Below are positions 1-6,267 of a DNA stretch of 13,117 bases, piece by piece. The notes below the pieces were generated by a model. It had not been told where the DNA came from. It saw nothing but the letters and a program-made list of their open reading frames with translations, and did no database searches. Both the position numbers and the translations under genes were made by a program. Each line of letters starts with the position of its first letter. Positions within the stretch are counted from its first letter, which is position 1. The stretch is from an uncultured Clostridia bacterium. GTDB taxonomy: Bacteria; Bacillota; Clostridia; UBA1381. Location: contig CAJTUY010000044.1 in assembly GCA_910579415.1 (NCBI GenBank), positions 2,781 to 15,897 of the forward strand, in the 5' to 3' direction.

Positions 1-205
1 GAAGCTGTTTTTTATAATGCTCAAAAGCTTCAGGCGCGCAAATAAAACGGTTTTTGCCTAAATAATGAATTTGCATATCCGCATGTGAGGCAACCGTATC
101 ATATAAATGTTCTATTTTTATTGTAGGAATTACATATAATCCTATATTTTCAAGTGCATATACTGTTTTTTCATCAGCTCGTACATCAACTATGGCTATT
201 CTCAT
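1..205 (-). CDS. DUF6873-like protein, N-terminal part (cut by window edge)
   Basis: Only the first 68 codons are present; the gene runs off the low-coordinate end. The ATG at 205-203 is preceded by AGGAAAAGG a few bases upstream, a good ribosome binding site. The protein starts MRIAIVDVRADEKTVYALEN and continues with a GLYVIPTIKIEHLYDTVASH segment, then HADMQIHYLGKNRFICAPEA. The pattern (short beta strand, conserved D/R/D, 'hiP', then a 'HaDmqih' motif) is what I remember of the clostridial proteins named DUF6873, which are predicted to have a GME-like fold related to guanidino-modifying enzymes. No biochemical role is known to me. It lies 56 bases after the amidohydrolase and may belong to the same transcript. 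The family call is from memory and from a fragment only, so it is tentative; that it is a real gene is well supported. Confidence 0.7.
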   Translation of the reverse strand, partial: MRIAIVDVRADEKTVYALENIGLYVIPTIKIEHLYDTVASHADMQIHYLGKNRFICAPEAFEHYKKQL

Positions 206-234
206 ATTACCTTTTCCTGTAAATTTTAAAGTTT

Positions 235-262
235 AGTTTACATAAAATTATTATGGTAAACT
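235..262 (-). repeat. AT-rich inverted repeat between the amidohydrolase and the DUF6873-like gene
   Basis: AGTTTAC (235-241) is matched by GTAAACT (256-262), and pairing can continue inward for four A-T pairs if the G at 255 is bulged out. The hairpin overlaps the last base of the amidohydrolase stop codon. It is not followed by a T-run on the minus strand, so it is a poor intrinsic terminator. It may be a weak 3' end or a processing structure, or simply chance in AT-rich sequence. Confidence 0.3.
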
Positions 263-1425
263 TATTCCTTGAAAGTATCTAAATATTCTGCCGCTATTTT
301 AGCCATTATAGCACTTCCGATTGGTAATGCGTCTTCATCTGCATTAAATTTAGGACTGTGAATAGGATATACAACTCCTTTTTCTTTATTGCCGACACCA
401 AGCTTAAAATACGCTCCGGGAATTCGCTCACAAAAATAAGCAAAATCATCACCTGCCATTGATGGTTTTTCAAGCACGGTCACTTCAAGTCCAAGCTTTT
501 CAGCGCTTTTTCTGACTATGTTATTCATTTCTTTATTATTTACAACCGGAGGAAAAAGTATGTTGAAATTGAAATTGATTTCAGCACCCATCTTCTTTGA
601 TATTTTTATGGCAATTTCCTCCAGAAGTTTTATAAGCTGTGTTCGTGTATTTAAGTCAAGAGAACGCGCAGTACCTGTTATAACTGCCGTGTCCGGTATT
701 GCATTACGGCATGTACCACCATTAAAAGAGCAAATTGTAACAACGCATGGCAAATTATATTCATTGGGTAGTTTATGATATTTTTCAAGAATTGCCGCGC
801 CCACAGACAGTGGGTTTACACATTTTTCAGGATAAGCTCCATGACCACCTACACCGCGAATTATAATTTCAAAATCATCAGGTGATGCCATAATTGAACC
901 ATCTTTAATTTGTATTTTTCCTGTTTGTTCGAGAGGCTCAACATGAAGCGCAAAAGCGGCATTAACATGAGGATTTTCCAATACTCCTTCCTCAATCATA
1001 GGAAGCGCACCGCCTGAACCTTCCTCAGCGGGCTGAAAAACAAGCTTAACATTTCCGTTAAGATTATTTCTCATTTCATTCAGTATTTTTGCCGCACCAA
1101 GCAAACATGTGGTGTGTATGTCATGACCGCATGCGTGCATATATCCTTTTCGTTCAGATTTTATTTCAAAATCGCTTTCATCTTTAATAGGAAGTCCGTC
1201 TATATCTGCGCGCAAAAGTACTGTTCTATCTTTGTTTTTGCCGTATATAACCGCGACAGTTCCTGTTTTTGCTGCTGTTTTATATTCAATGCCGTATTCT
1301 GTGAGTATTTTGCGTATAAATTCAGCTGTTTTTACTTCCTCAAAATCAGTTTCCGGAGTTTTGTGAAGCTGTCTTCTGATACTGATAAGCTCTTCTTTTA
1401 TGTTTTCTGCCATAGCTTTAATCAT
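262..1425 (-). CDS. M20 family metallo-amidohydrolase (M20D type, N-acyl amino acid/hippurate-like)
   Basis: The 387-residue protein is a cytosolic zinc-type amidohydrolase of the M20D group, which removes an acyl group from N-acyl amino acids or related amides. Seen in the sequence: RRQLHKTPE near the N-terminus; RADIDGLPI (72-80); the metal-binding ACGHD motif with Cys99 and His101; FQPAEEG with Glu134/Glu135; His161 in ALHVEP; the lid/dimerisation domain beginning around GVGGHGAYPE (191-200); MAGDDFAYF (323-331); and His356 in YPIHSPKFN. All expected metal and catalytic positions are present and the length is normal. There is no signal peptide. The ATG at 1425 overlaps the ligA stop as ATGA, and GAGGAG sits about 9 bases before it, inside the last ligA codons, so translation is probably coupled. 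The true substrate (N-acetyl-diaminopimelate, hippurate, other acyl amino acids) cannot be decided from sequence; the neighbours do not favour a lysine pathway role. Confidence 0.93.
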   Translation of the reverse strand: MIKAMAENIKEELISIRRQLHKTPETDFEEVKTAEFIRKILTEYGIEYKTAAKTGTVAVIYGKNKDRTVLLRADIDGLPIKDESDFEIKSERKGYMHACGHDIHTTCLLGAAKILNEMRNNLNGNVKLVFQPAEEGSGGALPMIEEGVLENPHVNAAFALHVEPLEQTGKIQIKDGSIMASPDDFEIIIRGVGGHGAYPEKCVNPLSVGAAILEKYHKLPNEYNLPCVVTICSFNGGTCRNAIPDTAVITGTARSLDLNTRTQLIKLLEEIAIKISKKMGAEINFNFNILFPPVVNNKEMNNIVRKSAEKLGLEVTVLEKPSMAGDDFAYFCERIPGAYFKLGVGNKEKGVVYPIHSPKFNADEDALPIGSAIMAKIAAEYLDTFKE

Positions 1426-3407
1426 TTTATCATCTCCTCAAACTCATCTTCGCTGATAACAGTTACTCCAAGCGACTGAGCCTTATCAAGCTTGCTTCCT
1501 GCATCTGAACCTGCCAGCACATAAGTCGTTTTCTTTGATACGCTTGATGATGTTTTTCCACCGTAGTTTTCAATAATTTTACCGGCTTCACTTCGTTTAT
1601 ATTTTTCCAATGTTCCTGTAAGAACAAAAGTCATATTCTGAAAACGCATATCCACAATTGAATTTTCACTGTCATCAATACAGTTTATTCCTGCCTTTTC
1701 AAGCTTCAAAATAAATTCTTTTGTTTGTCCCTCTGCAAAAAATTCAACTATTGATATAGCCATTTTTTCGCCTATATCGGGTATCTGTGTAAGTTCTTCA
1801 ACAGTTGCGTCACGCAAATTATCAAGAGTCTTATATCGAGCCGACAGTATTTTTGCCGCTTTTTCACCTATATGCCGTATTCCAAACGAGTTAATCAATC
1901 GGTACAGCGGATTTGTCTTTGACTTTTCAAGCGCAGATATCAGATTTTGAGCCGATTTTTCTCCCATTTTATCCATATCGGCAATATCTTCAGCCTGAAC
2001 GTAATATAAATCAGCTGCTGTTTCTATAAGATGACGTTCGAGCATTTGCTCAATAATTGAAGGACCTAATCCGTCAATATTCATTGCTGTACGTGATACA
2101 AAATGAATAATGTTACGAAGTCTTTGAGCCGGACAATTTACACCTGTACACCGATACGCTGCTTCGCCCTCTTCACGTACTATAAGCGCTCCGCATTCAA
2201 GGCAGTGTGTGGGCATCTCGAATTCTATTTCACTGCCGTTTCGCTTTTCTTTTATAACTTCTACGACCGCAGGTATAATATCTCCTGCTTTCTCAATTAC
2301 AACTGTATCCCCTACCCTTATGTCTTTTTCACGAATATAATCAAGATTATGGAGAGTGGCACGCGAAACATTTGAACCGGCAATGTGAACGGTATCTAAT
2401 ACAGCAAGAGGTGTAATTGCGCCTGTTCTGCCTACCTGAACCTTAATATCCTTGATTGTGGTGGTTTGTTTTTCGGCAGGATATTTATAGGCTATTGACC
2501 AGCGTGGAAATTTAGCGGTATTCCCAAGCAATTCACGATCCGCAAGATTGTCCACTTTTATAACGGCGCCGTCTATATCAAAATAAAGAGTTCCTCTTTC
2601 CTCGCCTATTTCCTCAACTCTTTTGTATGCAGCTTCAATTGAATTATATAATGTTTTATCAAGGATAGTTTTAAATCCCTGTTTTTGCAAAAATTCAAGT
2701 CCTTCTATGTGAGTTTTAATTTCCGCACCCTGTATCTGCTGAATATTGAATACAAAAATATCAAGCTTGCGTTTTGCGGCTATTTTGGGGTCAAGCTGTC
2801 TTAATGAACCTGCCGCTGCATTTCTCGGATTGGCAAAAAGCGGCTGCGATGTTGCTTCAAGCAAAGCATTTATTTTTTCAAAATTTATTCTTGATAAAAA
2901 CACCTCTCCGCGAACTTCTAAAAAAGGTATTTTATCTTTTAATTTCAAAGGAATTGTACGTATCGTTCTGAGGTTTTCAGTAACATCTTCGCCTGTAATT
3001 CCGTCACCGCGTGTTGAGCCTCGCGTAAATATACCGTCTGTATATTCCAGAGAAACAGAAAGTCCGTCTATTTTTTGTTCTACAACATATCCTGCATCAG
3101 GGACAACAGCTTTAACACGTCTGTCAAAATCCTGAATTTCCTCAAATGAAAATGCTTTCTGCTGACTGAGCATAGGAACTTCATGTCTGACCTCATCAAA
3201 AGCTTTTACAGCCTCACCTCCTACTCGTGCAGTTGGTGAATTTACGCTTTTATACTGAGGATATTCATTTTCCAGCTCCTCCAGTTCAACCAGCAGTTTA
3301 TCAAAATCAAAGTCCGATATTTCAGGGCTGTCGTCAACATAGTATTTATGGTTATGATAATTAAGTTCATCAGTTAATTCCTTAATTCGCTTTTCAATAT
3401 CGTTCAT
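1422..3407 (-). CDS. ligA: NAD-dependent DNA ligase LigA
   Basis: LigA seals nicks during replication and repair, using NAD+ to adenylate itself and then the DNA 5' phosphate. The 661-residue length is normal for the family. Seen in order: the N-terminal Ia domain with YHNHKYYVDDSPEISDFDFD (17-36), which binds the nicotinamide part of NAD+; the adenylation motif EQKIDG with the nucleophile Lys112; TRGDGITGEDVT (132-143); the OB-fold with VGRTGAITPLAVL (325-337); a four-cysteine zinc site (Cys402, Cys405, Cys420, Cys425); helix-hairpin-helix repeats (about 440-555, including IPDIGEKMA); and a C-terminal BRCT domain (about 587-661, FVLTGTL then GGK). All domains are intact. The usual MLSLxNAF stretch reads MLSQQKAFSFEE here. 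The ATG at 3407 has AAAGGA 10 bases upstream. The gene starts 16 bases after the yunB stop and overlaps the amidohydrolase start by 4 bases. Confidence 0.98.
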   Translation of the reverse strand: MNDIEKRIKELTDELNYHNHKYYVDDSPEISDFDFDKLLVELEELENEYPQYKSVNSPTARVGGEAVKAFDEVRHEVPMLSQQKAFSFEEIQDFDRRVKAVVPDAGYVVEQKIDGLSVSLEYTDGIFTRGSTRGDGITGEDVTENLRTIRTIPLKLKDKIPFLEVRGEVFLSRINFEKINALLEATSQPLFANPRNAAAGSLRQLDPKIAAKRKLDIFVFNIQQIQGAEIKTHIEGLEFLQKQGFKTILDKTLYNSIEAAYKRVEEIGEERGTLYFDIDGAVIKVDNLADRELLGNTAKFPRWSIAYKYPAEKQTTTIKDIKVQVGRTGAITPLAVLDTVHIAGSNVSRATLHNLDYIREKDIRVGDTVVIEKAGDIIPAVVEVIKEKRNGSEIEFEMPTHCLECGALIVREEGEAAYRCTGVNCPAQRLRNIIHFVSRTAMNIDGLGPSIIEQMLERHLIETAADLYYVQAEDIADMDKMGEKSAQNLISALEKSKTNPLYRLINSFGIRHIGEKAAKILSARYKTLDNLRDATVEELTQIPDIGEKMAISIVEFFAEGQTKEFILKLEKAGINCIDDSENSIVDMRFQNMTFVLTGTLEKYKRSEAGKIIENYGGKTSSSVSKKTTYVLAGSDAGSKLDKAQSLGVTVISEDEFEEMIK

Positions 3408-3423
3408 TCAATTTAAATCCTTT

Positions 3424-4068
3424 CTACTTTAAAGCTGCGCTTATATTACCGTTACCGTAATATTGGGGAGTATCGCCTACTATCATGGTTTCAGTTAAAA
3501 GTACTTTTGTTTCTATCGCTTCAGTTTCAACAAACGCAAGACCTGCAAACGACACATCTATTGAAACGGTCAGATACAGTCTGTGATTTACCTGATTTAT
3601 TCCTGCCGAAACTAGTTTTTCCTCAATATCCGTCTTAACAATGCTTACAGGATATATTCTTACCGGCATCTTAGGACCCAATCCTGCAAGAAAATAAAAA
3701 TGTGTTGCGCTTCCGATGGGAACACGCACTGTTTCGGTTTCGCAATTCTGAACATTATTTTGTATACTTTCGTTAAGACGTGCTTTTAGCCTGTTGATTT
3801 TTGCAGTATCCGTTTCAATTGTTTGTATTGACGAACCTGTTTTTATATCAGAAAATTCCTTGAATTCCGCATCGGAAAAAACTTCTGTTACAGATTTATT
3901 TACAACATTGTTTATCATATTATTTGCATATGACTCTGAACATTCAATAAATGCAGGTTTCAGTCTGCAAGTACACAGATAAACTAAAAAAAACACTGCA
4001 AGAATACATATATAAACAAAAACCTTGCGACCGCAGTAATGCCTTGAATGTGATAAACCCAATCTCAT
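3424..4068 (-). CDS. yunB: Sporulation protein YunB
   Basis: YunB is a membrane-anchored sporulation protein, expressed in the mother cell under sigma-E in Bacillus subtilis and needed for efficient spore formation; its molecular role is unclear. The 214-residue product has a basic N-terminus and one transmembrane segment (about residues 16-34, VFVYICILAVFFLVYLCTC), then an extracytoplasmic part. The family signature blocks are visible: VPIGSATHF (116-124), GLGPKMPVRIYP (129-140), SAGINQVNHRLYL (154-166) and ETMIVGDTPQYY (193-204). The ATG at 4068 is preceded by GGGGAGGGG with 5 bases of spacing, a strong Shine-Dalgarno that lies in the 3' arm of a perfect hairpin (separate entry). The gene lies 52 bases after thrS and 16 bases before ligA. 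Its presence marks the host as a spore former or a descendant of one. Confidence 0.92.
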   Translation of the reverse strand: MRLGLSHSRHYCGRKVFVYICILAVFFLVYLCTCRLKPAFIECSESYANNMINNVVNKSVTEVFSDAEFKEFSDIKTGSSIQTIETDTAKINRLKARLNESIQNNVQNCETETVRVPIGSATHFYFLAGLGPKMPVRIYPVSIVKTDIEEKLVSAGINQVNHRLYLTVSIDVSFAGLAFVETEAIETKVLLTETMIVGDTPQYYGNGNISAALK

Positions 4069-4076
4069 ATAAACCC

Positions 4077-4106
4077 CTCCCCGACACTGTATACTATGTC
4101 GGGGAG
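4077..4106 (-). promoter_or_regulatory. Perfect hairpin between thrS and yunB that covers the yunB ribosome binding site
   Basis: On the minus strand CTCCCCGACA (4106-4097) and TGTCGGGGAG (4086-4077) form a perfect 10-bp GC-rich stem around a 10-base loop (TAGTATACAG). The 3' arm runs straight into GGGTTTAT and the yunB ATG, so GGGGAG of the Shine-Dalgarno is paired. As a thrS terminator it would be weak, because only GGGTTTAT follows the stem, not a U-tract. The sequence itself is certain; a role as terminator, translation block or both is inference. Confidence 0.75.
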
Positions 4107-4115
4107 TGAATTTTG
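4086..4115 (-). promoter_or_regulatory. Possible sigma-E type promoter for yunB
   Basis: TATACAGT (4093-4086) fits the sigma-E -10 consensus CATACANT at all but the first position. CAAAATT (4115-4109), 15 bases upstream, fits the -35 consensus KMATATT at five of seven positions. yunB is a sigma-E gene in Bacillus, which makes this plausible. The start site would then fall around 4079-4080, leaving a leader of only about a dozen bases with the Shine-Dalgarno at its extreme 5' end; that is a real objection. AT-rich matches of this quality can also arise by chance. Confidence 0.3.
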
Positions 4116-4120
4116 GTTAC

Positions 4121-5869
4121 TTATCTTTTCTTAGTATCAATTTCGTCTTTTATAACTGCAATGAATTCGTCAAGAGCCATAGCGCCCTTATCCCCTTCTT
4201 TTCTTGAACGAACAGATACTGTATTGTTCTCTATATCCTTATCTCCTATTACCAGCATATAAGGAACTTTTTCAAGTTGCGCTTCACGAAGCTTATAACC
4301 GAGTTTTTCACTTCTGTCATCAACTTCAATACGTACTATACCATTCTTCTCCAACTCTTTTTTTACTTCATAGACATAATCAAGATGTCTGTCAGCAATT
4401 GGCATCAGTTTAATCTGTACAGGCGCAAGCCACGTTGGAAATGCGCCTGCATACTTTTCAATTAAAAGAGCAAGTGTTCTTTCATAGCATCCGATTGAAG
4501 TTCTGTGAATAATATAAGGATTTTTCTTTGTTCCGTCTTTATCAACATATTCCATGCCGAATTTTTCGGCAAGCATTTGGTCAACCTGTATTGTAATTAA
4601 AGTATCCTCCTTACCGTGAACATTCTTAATCTGAATATCAAGCTTTGGTCCGTAAAAAGCAGCTTCACCGATACCTACATAATAATCAATGTTAAGGTCA
4701 TCAAGAATGGTCTTCATTACTCCCTGCGCCTCAGCCCACTGTTCCTCTGTTCCTATATACTTTTCTCTGTCTTTAGGGTCCCACTGAGAGAAACGATAAT
4801 AAACATCTTCTTTCAGACCAAGAATATCAAGCATATAATTTGTAAGTTCAAGACAACCTTTAAATTCTTCTTCAAGCTGTTCGGGCATACATATCAGATG
4901 ACCCTCTGAAATAGTAAACTGACGAACTCTTATAAGCCCATGCATTTCGCCCGAAGCTTCGTTCCTGAACAAAGTAGAGGTTTCGTTAAGACGCATCGGC
5001 AAATCTCTGTAAGAACGTCCTCTGTTTAAGAATGTCTGATATTGGAATGGACAAGTCATAGGGCGAAGCGCAAATACTTCTTTGTCCTTGTTTTCGTCAC
5101 CAAGTATAAACATACTGTCCTGATAATGGTCCCAGTGACCGGAAATCTTATAGAGGTCACTTTTTGCCATAAACGGCGTTTTTGTAAGCTGCCAGCCACG
5201 TTTTTCTTCCTCATCTTCTACCCATCGCTGTAATGTCTGAATAATTCTTGCGCCCTTTGGAAGCATTATAGGAAGTCCCTGACCTATATAATCTACGGTT
5301 GTAAACAGTTCAAGCTCACGTCCGAGCTTATTATGGTCACGTTTTTTGGCTTCTTCAAGCTTTTCAAGATGTTCAGCAAGTTCATCTTTATTTGTAAATG
5401 CAGTACCGTAAATTCTCTGAAGCATTTTGTTTTTTTCATCACCGCGCCAGTATGCTCCAGTAGCGCTCAAAAGCTTATATGCTTTTACTTTGCTTGTATA
5501 ATTTACATGAGGACCTGCACAAAGATCTGTAAATTCACCTTGTTTGTAAAATGAGATTACAGAATCTTCGGGAAGTTCATTGATAAGCTCAACTTTATAT
5601 GGCTCGTCCTTCATAAGTTCTAATGCTTCCTTACGCGATAATTCAAATCGCTCTATTTTAAGATTTTCCTTTGCAATTTTTTTCATTTCGGCTTCCAAAG
5701 CATCTAAATCTTCTCTTGTAAATGTATGTTCCGTGTCGAAATCATAATAAAATCCAGTGTCAATTGCCGGACCTATTGCCAGCTTGGTATCAGGATATAG
5801 CCTCTTTACAGCCTGCGCCAGTACATGCGAAGCTGAATGTCTTAATGTTTGCAGTTCGTTCATTTCCAT
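4121..5869 (-). CDS. thrS: Threonine--tRNA ligase, short form without TGS domain
   Basis: This class II synthetase charges tRNA-Thr with threonine. At 582 residues it is about 55-60 shorter than the usual bacterial enzyme because the N-terminal TGS domain is absent: the protein begins directly at the editing domain. That domain keeps its zinc-like site, His11/His15 (HSASH) and Cys117/His121 (LCAGPH), so removal of mischarged serine is probably retained. In the catalytic core the zinc ligands Cys273 (RPMTCP), His324 (SEGH) and His455 (IIHRTS) are present, as are motif 2 (FRNEASGEMHGLIRVRQF, 301-318), FYGPK (405-409) and TIQVD (426-430). The anticodon-binding domain covers about 483-575 (LAPVQIKLMP onward). 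The stretch just before the second zinc ligand reads TISEGH where E. coli has TQDDAH. The ATG at 5869 has GGAAG 8 bases upstream, and the T-box terminator lies only about 28 bases before it, so no hidden N-terminal domain can exist. Confidence 0.97.
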   Translation of the reverse strand: MEMNELQTLRHSASHVLAQAVKRLYPDTKLAIGPAIDTGFYYDFDTEHTFTREDLDALEAEMKKIAKENLKIERFELSRKEALELMKDEPYKVELINELPEDSVISFYKQGEFTDLCAGPHVNYTSKVKAYKLLSATGAYWRGDEKNKMLQRIYGTAFTNKDELAEHLEKLEEAKKRDHNKLGRELELFTTVDYIGQGLPIMLPKGARIIQTLQRWVEDEEEKRGWQLTKTPFMAKSDLYKISGHWDHYQDSMFILGDENKDKEVFALRPMTCPFQYQTFLNRGRSYRDLPMRLNETSTLFRNEASGEMHGLIRVRQFTISEGHLICMPEQLEEEFKGCLELTNYMLDILGLKEDVYYRFSQWDPKDREKYIGTEEQWAEAQGVMKTILDDLNIDYYVGIGEAAFYGPKLDIQIKNVHGKEDTLITIQVDQMLAEKFGMEYVDKDGTKKNPYIIHRTSIGCYERTLALLIEKYAGAFPTWLAPVQIKLMPIADRHLDYVYEVKKELEKNGIVRIEVDDRSEKLGYKLREAQLEKVPYMLVIGDKDIENNTVSVRSRKEGDKGAMALDEFIAVIKDEIDTKKR

Positions 5870-5896
5870 TGTTTTAACTTCCTTTCATAATTAAAT

Positions 5897-5933
5897 AAAA
5901 AAGCACCCCAAAAGCCTTAGGCTTTAGGGGTGC
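5897..5933 (-). terminator. Intrinsic terminator of the thrS T-box leader
   Basis: On the minus strand GCACCCCTAAAGCC pairs with GGCTTTTGGGGTGC around a 3-base loop, with a single A-A/T-T mismatch in a 14-bp stem, followed by six T residues (5902-5897). The first arm can instead pair with the T-box sequence AGGGTG, giving the alternative antiterminator expected of this riboswitch class. Confidence 0.95.
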
Positions 5934-6143
5934 AAAATTTGCACGGTTCCACCCTAATTACAGTAAAATAATACTGTCACTTAATTTTCCTGTTTCGTAG
6001 GATACGGCAACGCTTAATAGATAATCCGTTCAGCGCGCAGCTCAAAAGTGGTATTCACTCTAAACCGGTCAAGGAATACTTACAGCCTGAGGTATTCCAT
6101 CTCTTGTGACGTCTGTTTAGAGTTACTGTCTTTCTCATCGCTT
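5897..6143 (-). promoter_or_regulatory. T-box riboswitch, threonine-specific (ACC specifier), controlling thrS
   Basis: This leader senses the charging state of tRNA-Thr; uncharged tRNA stabilises an antiterminator and lets transcription continue into thrS. The conserved T-box AGGGTGGAACCGTG lies at 5955-5942. Stem I can be drawn: a K-turn-like GATGAG near the base, helix CTCTAAAC (6125-6118 region) with GTTTAGAG, an AGAGATG bulge, and an upper helix GGAATAC/GTATTCC with a GGCTG-containing distal loop. The specifier loop strand reads TGAATACCA, and ACC (6052-6050), followed by the usual purine and the lower helix, is a threonine codon. A further stem ACGG/CCGT follows before the antiterminator. 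The bulge TGGA would pair with a tRNA ending UCCA. The leader starts at the promoter given separately and ends in the terminator. Confidence 0.95.
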
Positions 6144-6149
6144 TAAAAT

Positions 6150-6178
6150 ATTGTAACACTGATTTTTTATTTTGTCAA
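6150..6178 (-). promoter_or_regulatory. Vegetative (sigma-A type) promoter of the thrS leader
   Basis: TTGACA (6178-6173) matches the -35 consensus fully, TACAAT (6155-6150) matches the -10 at five of six positions, and the spacer is exactly 17 bases. A TG one base upstream of the -10 (TGTTACAAT) gives an extended -10 as well. Transcription should start near 6143, directly at the 5' side of the T-box stem I. It lies 90 bases past the uvrA stop, so thrS is transcribed separately from the uvr block. Confidence 0.9.
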
Positions 6179-6267
6179 TACTGTTTTTATAAAGAAATAG
6201 TTATTTTTTTGAGATTATCTGCCATGACCAATGTTACAGCGGTAGAGTTTCCAATTACAAAATCTAA

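Noticed and set aside
4077..4106. The thrS-yunB hairpin as a standard Rho-independent terminator
   Set aside because: The stem is strong, but it is followed by GGGTTTAT and then the yunB start codon on the minus strand, and by TGAATTTTGG on the plus strand; neither is a proper U-tract. Kept as a regulatory hairpin instead.
6190..6225. Twelve-codon ORF ATG...TAA between uvrA and the thrS promoter (starts MADNLKK)
   Set aside because: No Shine-Dalgarno precedes the ATG and it is only the tail of the longer open stretch after the uvrA stop.
6187..6267. Intrinsic terminator for uvrA
   Set aside because: Only a 4-bp AGAT-A-ATCT repeat precedes the A-rich/T-poor stretch; no stable stem with a following T-run on the minus strand could be found.
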